Shown one piece after another: positions 1-8,782 of a stretch of 64,000 nucleotides of DNA (the first letter of the stretch is position 1; the number at the start of each line of letters is the position of its first letter). The notes under the pieces were generated by a model. It was not told the DNA's origin, did no database searches, and worked only from the letters and a program-made list of their open reading frames with translations. This DNA is from JAVBLT01 sp031553315 (GTDB lineage: Bacteria; Verrucomicrobiota; Kiritimatiellia; RFP12; DVOR01): contig JAVBLT010000001.1 of the NCBI GenBank assembly GCA_031553315.1, positions 1 through 64,000 on the forward strand, in the 5' to 3' direction. The translations under genes were made by a program, and so were the position numbers.

Positions 1-590
1 TCGCTGTAGCCGATTTTTTGGCCGTTGACCCACACATACATGGCGGAAGCCACGCCCTCGAAGTGGAGAATCACCTTGCGGCCCTTCCAATCGGCCGGCA
101 CGGTGAAGGTGCGGCGGTAGGATCCCACGGGGTTGCGGTAGGTGTAGGCGGTGTAGGTCTTGGGCGGGTCGGGCATGATGCGCGGCGGATCGACCACGTG
201 GGGATACACGTAGCTGATGTAGAGCGGCGGATCGTAGTCGCCCTGGAGCTGCCAGCAGGAAGGCACGGCGATGGTCTTCCAGGCCGAGGCGTCGAAATCG
301 GTTTTATAGAAGTCGACCGGGCGTTCCTCGGGGCGCTTCACCGCGTGAAACCGCCAGGCGCCGTTGAGGCTTTTGACCCAGGGGGAAGAGTGGCGGTCGG
401 CCTGAAGCGCGGCGATTTTCAGCGCGGCTTCGCGGCTCGGCGCAGGCGTGAAGACATTGCGCGAGGGCAGCTTGTTGATGCCGCTGATGTAGGGGTTCTC
501 CCACTCGGGCAGATCCTTGTACATTTCGGGGCTGTAATCGGCGGCGGCAGCCGTAGCCGCGCATAGGGTCAACGCAATCAGAACACGCAT
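1..590 (-). CDS. Exported GH2 beta-galactosidase, N-terminal part (cut by window edge)
   Basis: Reading the minus strand from the ATG at 588-590 gives a frame that stays open to the left edge, so only about 196 residues are visible. It starts with a signal peptide (MRVLIALTLCAATAAAA, residues 1-17), so the enzyme is exported. WENPYISGINKLPSRNVF (30-47), SLNGAWRFH (74-82) and SCWQLQGDYDPPLYIS (111-126) are the conserved N-terminal sugar-binding region of LacZ-type family 2 glycosidases, which hydrolyse terminal beta-galactosides. A CAGGAG ribosome site precedes the start. The catalytic TIM barrel lies outside the window, so substrate and completeness cannot be judged. It is divergent from tilS. 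An upstream TTGACC with a poor -10 (TTACCG, 17-bp spacing) is a weak promoter candidate. Confidence 0.88.
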   Translation of the reverse strand, partial: MRVLIALTLCAATAAAADYSPEMYKDLPEWENPYISGINKLPSRNVFTPAPSREAALKIAALQADRHSSPWVKSLNGAWRFHAVKRPEERPVDFYKTDFDASAWKTIAVPSCWQLQGDYDPPLYISYVYPHVVDPPRIMPDPPKTYTAYTYRNPVGSYRRTFTVPADWKGRKVILHFEGVASAMYVWVNGQKIGYS

Positions 591-696
591 GGTCGCTCTC
601 CTGTTGAATATGATTTAGGGTGACGGTAACACACAAGCGCGCAAGGGGTCAAGGTTCCCTCTGGCATGCCTTTCGCCTTTGTGTTATCCTGTATAC

Positions 697-1998
697 ATGA
701 ACGCGCCGCCCGATACCCCCCGCTTCGCCCCGCTGCCGCCCGATTGCCGGTCGGCCGGCCTTGCCGTTTCGGGCGGCGCCGATTCCGTGGCGCTCCTTCA
801 TCTCGCGCTTGAACACGCCGCCGGCGCCCGCCTCGCCGTGCTTCACTTCGATCACCGCATTCCCGGGATCGACGGCGCCGCCGATGCGGCTTTCGTGCAG
901 CGCCTCGCCCGCGCGGCAGGCCTCCCGTTCATGACCGCCGCCAACCCCTCCCCCGGCGCACCCAAAGGCCACTCCCCCGAAATGGCCGCCCGCGCCGCCC
1001 GCCTCGCCTTCTTCGCCCGCGCCGCCGCCGAGCTGAAGCTCGACGCCATCCTCACCGCCCACCATGCCGACGACGTCGCCGAGACCCTCCTTCTGCGCCT
1101 CGCCCGCGGATCCGGCGCACAAGGCCTCAGCGGCCTGCGCCCCGAATCCCGCGTGGGCCCCGTCCGTTTCCTCCGCCCGCTTCTCGGCTGCACCCGCGAG
1201 AGCCTCCGCCGTTACCTCGCCGAGCGAAACCTTTCCTGGCGAGAAGACCCCACCAACACCGATCTCGCCATCCCCCGAAACGCCCTCCGCCACACGCTCC
1301 TTCCCCGCCTCGACCCCGCCGGCCTCCAACGCAGCGCAGCCATTCTCCGCGAAGAAGACGCCTTTCTCGCCGACCTCGCCGATTCTCACTGGCCCCAGGC
1401 CCTCCGGCCCGACGCCTCCCTCGACCTCGCCTCCCTCCCGCTCCCCCTCCGCCGCCGCCTCCTCCTGCGCTGGCTCCGCGACGAAATCCGCGTGGAACCC
1501 GGTTTCGACGCCATCGAGCGCCTCCTCGCCATGCCCGACGGCATCCTCACCCTCGCCCCCCGCCGCCGCGTGCGCAAAACCGGCGCCGCGTTCCACATCA
1601 TCGCCCCGCCTCCCTCCCCCGCCCCCCTTGAAGTGCCCGTCGCCGCCCCCGGCGACTACGCCTTCGGCCCCTTCCGCATCACCTGCCGCCTCTTCACCGG
1701 CATCCACCGCGAACCGCCCGCCTTCGGCCGTTTCCCCATCAGCGCCTCCGTCGCGCCCGGCCCCCTCCTCGCCCGCACACGCCGCCCCGGCGACCGGATC
1801 AGCCCGATCGGCCTCGACGGCTCTCGCAAGATCAAAGATGTTTTCACCGACGCCAAAGTCCCCGACGCCCTCCGCCGCCGGCTCCCCGTTTTCGAGCGCG
1901 CCGGCGCCGTCATCTGGCTTCCCGGCTACCGCATTGCCGCCTCCGCCGCCCTCCCCGGCCCTTCCGCCGCCGCCTGGCTGCTTACCGTGGATTGCTGA
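697..1998 (+). CDS. tilS: tRNA(Ile)-lysidine synthase TilS
   Basis: 433 aa. TilS converts C34 of the CAU anticodon of tRNA-Ile2 to lysidine, using ATP and lysine in the cytoplasm. The PP-loop ATP-binding motif SGGADS is at residues 25-30, followed by TAHHADDVAETLLLRLARG, the conserved HxxDDxxET region of the N-type ATPase domain. The C-terminal part (RRPGDRISPIGLDGSRKIKD and onward) matches the TilS substrate-binding domain. An in-frame TTG at 679 is possible, but ATG 697 is preferred. No Shine-Dalgarno is visible before ATG 697; instead a -10-like TATCCT lies at 685-690, which would place the transcript start at about the ATG, so a leaderless mRNA is possible. The next promoter is 25 bp past the stop. 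Confidence 0.93.
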   Translation: MNAPPDTPRFAPLPPDCRSAGLAVSGGADSVALLHLALEHAAGARLAVLHFDHRIPGIDGAADAAFVQRLARAAGLPFMTAANPSPGAPKGHSPEMAARAARLAFFARAAAELKLDAILTAHHADDVAETLLLRLARGSGAQGLSGLRPESRVGPVRFLRPLLGCTRESLRRYLAERNLSWREDPTNTDLAIPRNALRHTLLPRLDPAGLQRSAAILREEDAFLADLADSHWPQALRPDASLDLASLPLPLRRRLLLRWLRDEIRVEPGFDAIERLLAMPDGILTLAPRRRVRKTGAAFHIIAPPPSPAPLEVPVAAPGDYAFGPFRITCRLFTGIHREPPAFGRFPISASVAPGPLLARTRRPGDRISPIGLDGSRKIKDVFTDAKVPDALRRRLPVFERAGAVIWLPGYRIAASAALPGPSAAAWLLTVDC

Positions 1999-2022
1999 AA
2001 AGCGGTATTTTTCAAAAGAGAG

Positions 2023-2051
2023 TTGGCACGGGAGCCAAAAACGTGTATCCT
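2023..2051 (+). promoter_or_regulatory. Sigma-70-type promoter for the LysM gene
   Basis: TTGGCA at 2023-2028 and TATCCT at 2046-2051 with 17-bp spacing, about 70 bp upstream of the LysM gene. The TATCCT form of the -10 box recurs upstream of tRNA-Ser. Confidence 0.65.
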
Positions 2052-2122
2052 ATATCCATACAAGTGGAATCTTGTTTTCAAATCATTTTTCCGGGTTGAT
2101 TTTGCCTACGAGGAGAGTTTTC

Positions 2123-3142
2123 ATGAATGCCAATCGCGTCCGTCTGATCGCCATCGCCTGCGCCTTTGCCGGCTGCTCCGTTTTCCAGGGTTGCGAATTT
2201 TTCGATAAAGACAAAAACAGGTGCCCCCCGCCGCCGCCCGCAAGGCTTGACCCCCTCCCGCCCGAAACCGAGCCCGAGATCCCCCCCGCGATCGACGAAG
2301 GCTTCAAACCCGCCCCCGGCACACTCACCGCCCCCGTCCGCCCCGAAACGCGCACCTACACCGTGGTCAAAGGCGACACTCTCTCCGAAATCGCCCGCCG
2401 CGAAGGCGTCCGCGTGCAGGACGTGCGCGCCATGAACCCCTCCATCGACCCCAACAGGCTTTCCATCGGCCAGGGCATCGCCCTGCCTCCCGGAAAAGGC
2501 GCCCCCGGTGAAACCAAAGCCGCGACCACGAGCGTGCCGGTTGTTTACACCACCCCCGCCGCCAACGGCGTGAAGCCCCTGCCTCCGCCCGCCGCCACCC
2601 CGGCCAAAGACGGTAAAAGCGTCAGCTACACCGTCGCCAACGGCGACTCCCTCTCCGTGATCGCCACCCGTTTCGGCGTGAAGGTCGAAGAGATCCGCAC
2701 CGCCAACAAGCTCAAGGGCGACACCATCCGCGTGGGTCAGAAGCTCACCATCCCCGCGCCCACCAAAGCCTACGCCGCCCCCGGCGCAGATACCCCCGTG
2801 AAACCCCAGCCCCCGAAGAACGGCGCCACCGAGAAACCCATCGTTAAAGACCCTGTGAAGAAACCCGACGCCGCCGCCAAAATCGTTCCCCCGCCGCCGG
2901 ATCCGGAAGCGATGCTGATTCCCCAGCCCCCCGTCATCGACAAAACCGTCCCGGTAATCGGGCCTGCCGGCGGCGCCGACGCCCCCCAGAAGTTCACCAC
3001 CTACACCGTCAAAGAAGGGGAAGACATCGTCTCCATCGCCCTTCGTTGGGGCGTCAGCTTCGTGGATCTCAAAGTGATCAACAACATCAACGAGAGCAAA
3101 GTTCCGGCCGGAACCACCATTAAAATCCCTATCTCCGAATAG
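2123..3142 (+). CDS. LysM-repeat lipoprotein (peptidoglycan-binding)
   Basis: 339 aa. The start at 2123 is fixed by the ribosome site CGAGGAGAG just upstream and a lipoprotein-type signal (MNANRVRLIAIACAFAGC, possible lipidated Cys18 or Cys24). Three LysM modules are visible at about residues 76-122 (TYTVVKGDTLSEIARREGV), 166-211 (YTVANGDSLSVIATRFGV) and 292-338 (YTVKEGEDIVSIALRWGV), joined by Pro/Lys-rich linkers. LysM domains bind GlcNAc-containing glycans, mostly peptidoglycan. No catalytic domain is present, so a structural or scaffold role at the envelope is inferred. It lies just ahead of an FtsW-type gene, with a terminator hairpin between them. Confidence 0.88.
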   Translation: MNANRVRLIAIACAFAGCSVFQGCEFFDKDKNRCPPPPPARLDPLPPETEPEIPPAIDEGFKPAPGTLTAPVRPETRTYTVVKGDTLSEIARREGVRVQDVRAMNPSIDPNRLSIGQGIALPPGKGAPGETKAATTSVPVVYTTPAANGVKPLPPPAATPAKDGKSVSYTVANGDSLSVIATRFGVKVEEIRTANKLKGDTIRVGQKLTIPAPTKAYAAPGADTPVKPQPPKNGATEKPIVKDPVKKPDAAAKIVPPPPDPEAMLIPQPPVIDKTVPVIGPAGGADAPQKFTTYTVKEGEDIVSIALRWGVSFVDLKVINNINESKVPAGTTIKIPISE

Positions 3143-3167
3143 GGCGGCTGGCTTGATCAACAAACAA

Positions 3168-3198
3168 GCGGTACGCCCTGCGGGTGTGCCGCTTTTTT
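3168..3198 (+). terminator. Rho-independent terminator between LysM and ftsW genes
   Basis: An 11-bp stem (GCGGTACGCCC with GGGTGTGCCGC, two G-T pairs) closes a TGC loop at 79-81 of that block and is followed by six T. It sits only 16 bp before the ftsW start, so it may attenuate rather than fully stop transcription into ftsW. Confidence 0.8.
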
Positions 3199-3213
3199 CA
3201 TGGAGGTGGAACA

Positions 3214-4362
3214 ATGCGCCAAAGTCTGTGGATAATTCTTGTTTTTTCGATGCTTTTCCTCGTGTTCGGCGTGTTGATGATTTCAACCGCCGGCGAGCTT
3301 CAAGGCCTGGCCAACTATCGCAATCCCCGGCACTTTTTCGACCGCCAGCTCATGTACATCGTGCCCGGGCTGATCACCGGTGTTGCGATCGGCATTTTCA
3401 ATTACCGCCATTACCGCAACAAGTGGACGCTGTGGTTTATGATCGGCGGCATGCTTCTGCTCCTGATCGCCGTGGCCACGCCGGGCATCGGCATATCCGT
3501 GAACGGGAGCCGGCGGTGGCTCAACCTGGGCTTCTTCCGCCTTCAGCCCAGCGAGCTTGTAAAGCTTGGCGCGGTGATTGTACTGGCCGCGTATATGGAC
3601 ATCGTGGCGCCGCGCGTGAAGCGCTGGGGCTCCGGCTTCTTTGTCCCCGTGATCATCCTCGGCCTTCTCGTGGGCCCCGTGCTCCTCCAGCCCGATTTCG
3701 GCTGCGCCCTCGTGATCTGCGGCCTTGGTTTCATGATCCTGCTTGCCGGCGGCGTGCGCATCTCGGGGCTTGTTGTCGCCGGCGTGATCGGCGTGATCGT
3801 CATCAGCGCCCTTCTCTGGAGCAACGGCAACCGGCGCGATCGCATGCTTGAATACATCCACGGCACCGCCTCCCAGGATGAAGAAGCCGCCTACCATCTG
3901 AAACAATCGAAAAACGCCTTTAAAAACGGCGGCCCCCTTGGCGTGGGTTGGGGCAACAGCCTTCAAAAATACCACTACCTCCCCGAATCGCATACCGACT
4001 TCATCTACGCCATCATCGCCGAAGAGCTCGGCTTTGCCGCCTCCGCCGGCCTTCTGCTGGCCTTTGCCGCCTTCCTCGCCAGCGGTTTTTGGATTGCCCT
4101 CCACGCCGCCGACCGGCTCGGCACCCTGCTTGCCTTCGGCGCCACCGTGCTCATTGCGGGGCAAGCCGCCGCCAACATGGGCGTGGTGACGGGGGTGCTC
4201 CCGACCAAAGGCCTGGCCCTTCCCTTCATCAGCTACGGCGGCTCCAACCTGATTGTGGCCCTGGGCGCGGTCGGCCTTCTCTTCAACGTGGGCTGGAAAT
4301 CGCTCATCGCGCGCGACGACGGCTCCCGCAGCCTCTCGGAAAGCAAGATCCGCGAAATCTAG
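3214..4362 (+). CDS. ftsW: SEDS peptidoglycan glycosyltransferase, FtsW type
   Basis: 382 aa polytopic membrane protein with about ten hydrophobic segments. SEDS proteins polymerise lipid II into glycan strands, FtsW at the division septum and RodA in the side wall. NGSRRWLNLGFFRLQPSEL, LQPDFGCALV, SHTDFIYAIIAEELG and VLPTKGLALPFISYGGSNL are hallmark SEDS motifs; MGVVTGVLPTKGL is more like FtsW than RodA, though the FtsW/RodA choice is an inference. The start at 3214 follows a good GGAGGT site (3201-3206). The partner transpeptidase is not in the window. A strong terminator lies just upstream, so expression depends on read-through or an unseen promoter. Confidence 0.87.
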   Translation: MRQSLWIILVFSMLFLVFGVLMISTAGELQGLANYRNPRHFFDRQLMYIVPGLITGVAIGIFNYRHYRNKWTLWFMIGGMLLLLIAVATPGIGISVNGSRRWLNLGFFRLQPSELVKLGAVIVLAAYMDIVAPRVKRWGSGFFVPVIILGLLVGPVLLQPDFGCALVICGLGFMILLAGGVRISGLVVAGVIGVIVISALLWSNGNRRDRMLEYIHGTASQDEEAAYHLKQSKNAFKNGGPLGVGWGNSLQKYHYLPESHTDFIYAIIAEELGFAASAGLLLAFAAFLASGFWIALHAADRLGTLLAFGATVLIAGQAAANMGVVTGVLPTKGLALPFISYGGSNLIVALGAVGLLFNVGWKSLIARDDGSRSLSESKIREI

Positions 4363-4456
4363 CATCCGTACGGGCAACGGAATCTCCTCTTCACCGGCAC
4401 GGCCTTTCCGATGAGGCGCGGGTAAAAGCGGAACACCGGCTTTCTAAAACGCCGCA

Positions 4457-4485
4457 TTGACTGCGCAGGCGGCTTTTGCTATCCT
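4457..4485 (+). promoter_or_regulatory. Promoter for tRNA-Ser (and probably the his genes)
   Basis: TTGACT at 4457-4462 and TATCCT at 4480-4485 with 17-bp spacing, 17 bp before the tRNA. No separate promoter is evident before hisC, 55 bp after the tRNA. Confidence 0.72.
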
Positions 4486-4502
4486 ATCACCGCCTTTCAC
4501 AT

Positions 4503-4590
4503 GGAGGGATGTCTGAGTGGTTTAAAGAACCGGTCTTGAAAACCGGCGTGCCGCAAGGTACCGGGGGTTCGAATCCCTCTCCCTCCGCCA
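4503..4590 (+). tRNA. tRNA-Ser (UGA)
   Basis: 88-nt class II tRNA with acceptor GGAGGGA pairing with TCCCTCC, discriminator G and an encoded CCA. The anticodon arm CCGGT-CTTGAAA-ACCGG gives anticodon TGA. A long variable arm (CGTGCCGCAAGGTACC region) and the T arm GGGGGTTCGAATCCCTC fit tRNA-Ser. Confidence 0.96.
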
Positions 4591-4645
4591 CTTTTGAAGC
4601 AGGCAACAGGTTCTTTCAGAGAGTGATAGCAACGGGTAAAAAGCC

Positions 4646-5686
4646 ATGTCATTGATTTGTCGCCACATCGAGAAACTCCAAGGCTATACGCCCGGCGAGC
4701 AGCCCCGCTTCGAGGGCATGATCAAGCTCAACACCAACGAAAACCCCTACCCGCCCTCGCCCAAAGTCGGTGAAGCGCTGCACGCCTTCGATTACCGCAA
4801 GCTGCGCCTCTACCCCGACCCCATTTTCACACAGGTGCGCCAACGCATCGCCCAGCTGCACGGCTGCCAGCCCGAACAGGTCTTTGTCGGCAACGGTTCC
4901 GACGAGATCCTCGCCCTGGTCACCCGCGCGTTTGTGGAAGACGCCGGAACCGTGGGTTATCTCGACCCCACCTATTCGCTTTATTCCGTGCTGACGGAAA
5001 TCCGCGATGCCGCCAAAAAATCCTGGCCGCTGAAAAACGACTTCACCTGGGAGGCGCCCCCCGCCGATTTTTCCTCCGTCTTCTTCCTCACCAACCCCAA
5101 CGCGCCCACCAGCCTCACGGCCTCGCCCGAAAAGGTCAAAGCCTTCTGCTCGGCCTTTAAAGGCCTCGTTCTGATCGACGAGGCCTATGCCGATTTCGCC
5201 GATGCCGACTGCATGAGCATCGCGACCGCCCCCGACAACGCCAATACCCTCGTGATGCGCACGCTCTCCAAATCGTTCTCCCTCGCCGGCATCCGCTTCG
5301 GCTACGCCATCGGCCCCGCCCGCCTCATCGCGGCGCTTTACAAGATCAAAGATTCCTACAACATGGATACCCTCGTTCAGCTCATCGGCCTGGCCGCGCT
5401 GAACGATATCCCCCACATGCGGGAAAACACCCGGAAAATCCGGCTGACCCGCGCGCGCCTCACCGCCGCCCTCAAAGAGCTGGGCTGGAGCGTGCTCGAT
5501 TCCTCAACCAATTTCCTCTTCGCCCGCCCCCCCAACGGCGAAGCGCTCCGCTACTTCGAAGAGCTCCGAAAACGGTATATCTTTGTGCGTTACTTCCCAG
5601 GTCCCAAAACCGAAGAATATCTGCGCATCTCCATCGGCACCGATGAGGAAATCGACCGCCTGATCACCCTCTTCAAACACTGTTAG
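4646..5686 (+). CDS. hisC: Histidinol-phosphate aminotransferase
   Basis: 346 aa, a normal HisC length. It is a PLP-dependent fold-type I aminotransferase that converts imidazole-acetol phosphate and glutamate to histidinol phosphate. IKLNTNENPYPPSPKV near the N-terminus, FVGNGSDEILALVTRAF, LIDEAYADF and the PLP-lysine motif TLSKSFSLAGIRFGYAIG are all present. The ribosome site is weak. It begins a hisC-hisB-hisA cluster with gaps of 10 and 1 bp, directly downstream of tRNA-Ser and probably co-transcribed with it. No other his genes are in the window. Confidence 0.95.
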   Translation: MSLICRHIEKLQGYTPGEQPRFEGMIKLNTNENPYPPSPKVGEALHAFDYRKLRLYPDPIFTQVRQRIAQLHGCQPEQVFVGNGSDEILALVTRAFVEDAGTVGYLDPTYSLYSVLTEIRDAAKKSWPLKNDFTWEAPPADFSSVFFLTNPNAPTSLTASPEKVKAFCSAFKGLVLIDEAYADFADADCMSIATAPDNANTLVMRTLSKSFSLAGIRFGYAIGPARLIAALYKIKDSYNMDTLVQLIGLAALNDIPHMRENTRKIRLTRARLTAALKELGWSVLDSSTNFLFARPPNGEALRYFEELRKRYIFVRYFPGPKTEEYLRISIGTDEEIDRLITLFKHC

Positions 5687-5696
5687 GAACCTGCGC

Positions 5697-6284
5697 ATGC
5701 GAACAGCAACCCTTCACCGCGCCACGCGCGAAACCGATATCGAAGCGACCCTGAACCTCGATGGAACCGGCGTTTCCTCCATCTCCACGGGGATCCCCTT
5801 CCTCGACCACATGCTCGAGCTCTTCTCGCGCCATTCCCTCATCGACCTCACCGTAAAGGCCACCGGCGACCTCGCCGTGGATTACCACCACCTGGTCGAA
5901 GACCTCGGCCTGGTCATCGGCACCTGCCTCGACGAAGCCCTCGGCAACCCCCGCAAAGGCATCCGCCGCTACGGCTGGGCCATGCTCCCGATGGATGAAT
6001 CGCTGGCCGAAGTGGCCGTGGACCTCGGCGGCCGCCCCTTCCTGGTGTGGCAGATTTCCTGCCGCGAACGCTTCATCCGCGATTTCAATGTGAAACTGCT
6101 CGAAGAATTTTTCCGCGCGCTCATCGTCCAGGCCCGCATGAACCTCCATGTGCGCCAGCCCTACGGCGACGAAGTGCACCACGCCTACGAAGCCGTTTTC
6201 AAGGGCTTTGCCCGCGCCATGCGCACGGCGGCCGAACCCGACCCGCGCGATACCGGCATCCCTTCAAGCAAAGGTGTGATTTAG
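5697..6284 (+). CDS. hisB: Imidazoleglycerol-phosphate dehydratase
   Basis: 195 aa single-domain HisB, without the phosphatase half found in enterobacteria. It dehydrates imidazoleglycerol phosphate in histidine synthesis. TGIPFLDHMLELFSRHS and DYHHLVEDLGLVIG carry metal-binding His/Glu residues, and the second set appears in VRQPYGDEVHHAYEAVFKG. The last line of the family signature, PSSKGVI, ends the protein. It lies between hisC and hisA in one operon. Confidence 0.96.
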   Translation: MRTATLHRATRETDIEATLNLDGTGVSSISTGIPFLDHMLELFSRHSLIDLTVKATGDLAVDYHHLVEDLGLVIGTCLDEALGNPRKGIRRYGWAMLPMDESLAEVAVDLGGRPFLVWQISCRERFIRDFNVKLLEEFFRALIVQARMNLHVRQPYGDEVHHAYEAVFKGFARAMRTAAEPDPRDTGIPSSKGVI

Positions 6285-6285
6285 C

Positions 6286-7026
6286 ATGATTATCCTCCCC
6301 GCCATCGACCTCAAAGACGGCCACTGCGTGCGCCTGCGCCAAGGCCGCGCACAAGACGTCACCGTATACTCCGACGACCCCGTCGCCCAGGCCCTGAAAT
6401 GGCGCGACCAAGGCGCCCGGGAGCTCCATGTGGTCGATCTCGACGGCGCCTTCTGCGGCCAACCCATGCACACCCTCGTCATCCACGAAATCATCCGAAA
6501 AACCGGCATGAGGGTCGAAGTCGGCGGAGGCATCCGCGACGACCGCGCCATTGAACAGCTCGTCGAAGCCGGCGTCGCCCGCGCCATCATCGGCACCCGC
6601 GCCCTCGAAAACCCCACCCAGCTTAAGCGCTGGATCGGCCTCTACGGCGACACTGTGGCGGTCGGCATCGACGCCCGCGCCGGCCTGGTCCAGGTGCGCG
6701 GCTGGGTTGAATCGAGCGACACCCGCGCCACCGACCTCGCCAGGCGCGTGGCCGATTGGGGCGTGAAAACCATCATCTACACCGACATTGAGACCGACGG
6801 CATGCTCGGCGGAACCAACCTCGCCGAAATGGCCGCCATGTGCGACGCCGTCCCCGGCGTCAACATCATCGCCTCCGGCGGCGTCAGCGATCCCGCCCAC
6901 ATCCGCGCGCTCGCCGGCCTCACCCGCCCCAATCTCTACGGAGCCATCGTCGGCAAAGCCCTTTACGATGGCCGCACCACCCTGCCCGCCATGATCGAAG
7001 AGGCCGCCTATGCTGGACAACGTTAA
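6286..7026 (+). CDS. hisA: ProFAR isomerase HisA
   Basis: 246 aa TIM-barrel isomerase of the histidine pathway (ProFAR to PRFAR). PAIDLKDGHCVRLRQG holds the first catalytic Asp (residue 8), and IYTDIETDGMLGG the second. VGGGIRDDRAIEQL and ASGGVSDPAHI are phosphate-binding loops. It starts one base after hisB and its last 17 bp overlap the M16 peptidase gene, which suggests translational coupling. Confidence 0.95.
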   Translation: MIILPAIDLKDGHCVRLRQGRAQDVTVYSDDPVAQALKWRDQGARELHVVDLDGAFCGQPMHTLVIHEIIRKTGMRVEVGGGIRDDRAIEQLVEAGVARAIIGTRALENPTQLKRWIGLYGDTVAVGIDARAGLVQVRGWVESSDTRATDLARRVADWGVKTIIYTDIETDGMLGGTNLAEMAAMCDAVPGVNIIASGGVSDPAHIRALAGLTRPNLYGAIVGKALYDGRTTLPAMIEEAAYAGQR

Positions 7027-8293
7027 TTTAACACGCCTCCCCAACGGCATCCGCGTGGTGACCGTGCCCAACGACCGGGCCGAATCCGCCGTGGCCAGCA
7101 TCTGGGCGCAGGTCGGCTCCCGGTATGAGACCGACGCGCTCGCCGGCGCCAGCCACTTCATCGAGCACCTGCTTTTCAAAGGCACGCCTTCGCGCTCGGC
7201 CAAAAGCATCTCCCAGGCCATCGAAGGGCGCGGCGGCGAGCTCAACGCCATGACCGGCGAAGACTACACCTGCTACTACGCCCGCCTCCCCCACGAAAAG
7301 CTCGCCGACGGGTTCCGCGTGCTGGCCGACATGTACCAGAACGCATTGCTGGATCCGGTCGACGTGGAGCGCGAGCGCGCCGTGATCATTGAAGAGATCC
7401 GCATGTACAGCGACCTGCCCCAGGAAGTGGCCCAGGAGCAGCTCAACGCCGCCCTCTGGCCCGGCCACCCGCTCGGCCGCTCCATCGCCGGATCGGAAGC
7501 CACCGTCGCGGCCATGACGCGTGAAGCCGTCGCCGATTTCCGCGCCCGCGCCTACGTGCCCGCCGCCACCTTCCACATCTTCGCCGGCCGCGTCGACCAC
7601 AGCCGCTGCGTGCGCCTCGTGGAAAAAGCCACCTCCCACCTGCCCGCCGCCGCGCCGATCGCCGCCGACCCCTTCACGCCCGCAATCGGGCAAAACCGCC
7701 TTGCCGTAACGCGTAAACACGTGGAACAGGCGCAGACGCTCCTCGGCTTCCGCATCTTCAACCGCGAAGATCCCCGCTGGCCCGTGCTCAAAATGCTCAC
7801 CACCCTCCTCGGCGGAAACATGAGCTCGCGCCTCTTCCAATCCGTCCGCGAAAAACACGGGCTTTGCTACGACATCTCCGCCCACACACAGCTCTTCTCC
7901 GATACCGGCGTCTTCCTCGTCAGCGCGGGCTTCGACCGGGCCCGGGCCAAAAAAGCCATCGCCCACGTGCTCAAGGAGCTCGATCGCATCCGCCGCGAAG
8001 CCCCCGGCGAAACCGAGCTCCGCCGCACCCGCGATTATGTGCTCGGCCACTACCGCCTCGCGATGGAAAACATCTTCACCCAGATTCTCTGGGCGGGCGG
8101 CAACTACATCAGCCGCGCAAAACCCCTCATGCCCGAAGAGTTTATCGAGCAGATTTCCGGCGTGACCGCCGCCGACATCCGCTGCCTCGCCGGTGAAATC
8201 CTCACCCGCGAAAACCTCTCGCTTTCCCTCCTTCTTCCCAACGAAGACCGCACGGCCGACACCGTGTGGCAAAACCTCATCGACCGCTTTTAA
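7010..8293 (+). CDS. M16 family zinc peptidase (processing-peptidase-like)
   Basis: 427 aa. The inverted zinc motif HFIEH is at residues 49-53, with the third ligand in VIIEEIRMYSDLPQE. Both the catalytic N-terminal half and the inactive C-terminal half (ENIFTQILWAGGNYISR region) of a PqqL / mitochondrial-processing-peptidase-like M16B protein are present. No signal peptide is seen, so it probably acts in the cytoplasm on small proteins or peptides. The ATG lies inside hisA (17-bp overlap), so it belongs to the his transcription unit although no metabolic link is evident. Confidence 0.9.
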   Translation: MLDNVNLTRLPNGIRVVTVPNDRAESAVASIWAQVGSRYETDALAGASHFIEHLLFKGTPSRSAKSISQAIEGRGGELNAMTGEDYTCYYARLPHEKLADGFRVLADMYQNALLDPVDVERERAVIIEEIRMYSDLPQEVAQEQLNAALWPGHPLGRSIAGSEATVAAMTREAVADFRARAYVPAATFHIFAGRVDHSRCVRLVEKATSHLPAAAPIAADPFTPAIGQNRLAVTRKHVEQAQTLLGFRIFNREDPRWPVLKMLTTLLGGNMSSRLFQSVREKHGLCYDISAHTQLFSDTGVFLVSAGFDRARAKKAIAHVLKELDRIRREAPGETELRRTRDYVLGHYRLAMENIFTQILWAGGNYISRAKPLMPEEFIEQISGVTAADIRCLAGEILTRENLSLSLLLPNEDRTADTVWQNLIDRF

Positions 8294-8307
8294 CACAGGG
8301 AATTTTC

Positions 8308-8772
8308 ATGATCATCAATAAAATCTGCATCACCATCGCCGAATCCGAAATCTCCAACGCCCTCCTCGCCGGCATGGCCCGCGGCGGCGAACAGGCCGAA
8401 CAGCTCAAGCAGATCAAAGATCCCCGCATTGAATTCAAACAAGGCAAGATCGCCTTCAAATGCAAATACACCATGGGCTTCATGCCCGTGCCCGTTGAAG
8501 CCCAGATCGAGCTTTCCCCCGCCTGCGACGGCCGCGCGCTGGCGATTCGCCTGGCCAAAGTCTCCCTCGCCATGATGGGCGGCAACTCCGCCGCCACCGC
8601 CCTCCTCCAGCAGCTCGCCCCCCACATCGCCGGAAAACCCGGCCTCGCCTTGGATGGCGACACCCTCACCGTGGATCTCAAAACCCTCGGCCAGATGCGC
8701 GGCATCGTCGTCAACGGCAGCCTCCGCACCATCGCCGTCTGCCCCGGCACGCTCACGCTCGAGCTCGAATAG
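8308..8772 (+). CDS. Conserved-looking hypothetical protein (154 aa)
   Basis: Not recognised. Without signal peptide or membrane segment; alternating hydrophobic beta-strand pattern (IEFKQGKIAFKCKYTMG, VEAQIELSPACDGRALAIR), which superficially resembles small lipid-binding folds such as DUF2993/LmeA, though I cannot confirm that. It sits 14 bp after the M16 gene and 10 bp before a LolA-like gene whose ribosome site overlaps its stop codon, so it is likely part of the envelope cluster that follows. Confidence 0.7.
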   Translation: MIINKICITIAESEISNALLAGMARGGEQAEQLKQIKDPRIEFKQGKIAFKCKYTMGFMPVPVEAQIELSPACDGRALAIRLAKVSLAMMGGNSAATALLQQLAPHIAGKPGLALDGDTLTVDLKTLGQMRGIVVNGSLRTIAVCPGTLTLELE

Positions 8773-8782
8773 GAGGCGTTTC

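Noticed and set aside
649..1707. 352-codon minus-strand frame opposite tilS
   Set aside because: Gly/Ala/Glu-rich shadow; tilS on the plus strand has its PP-loop and both domains.
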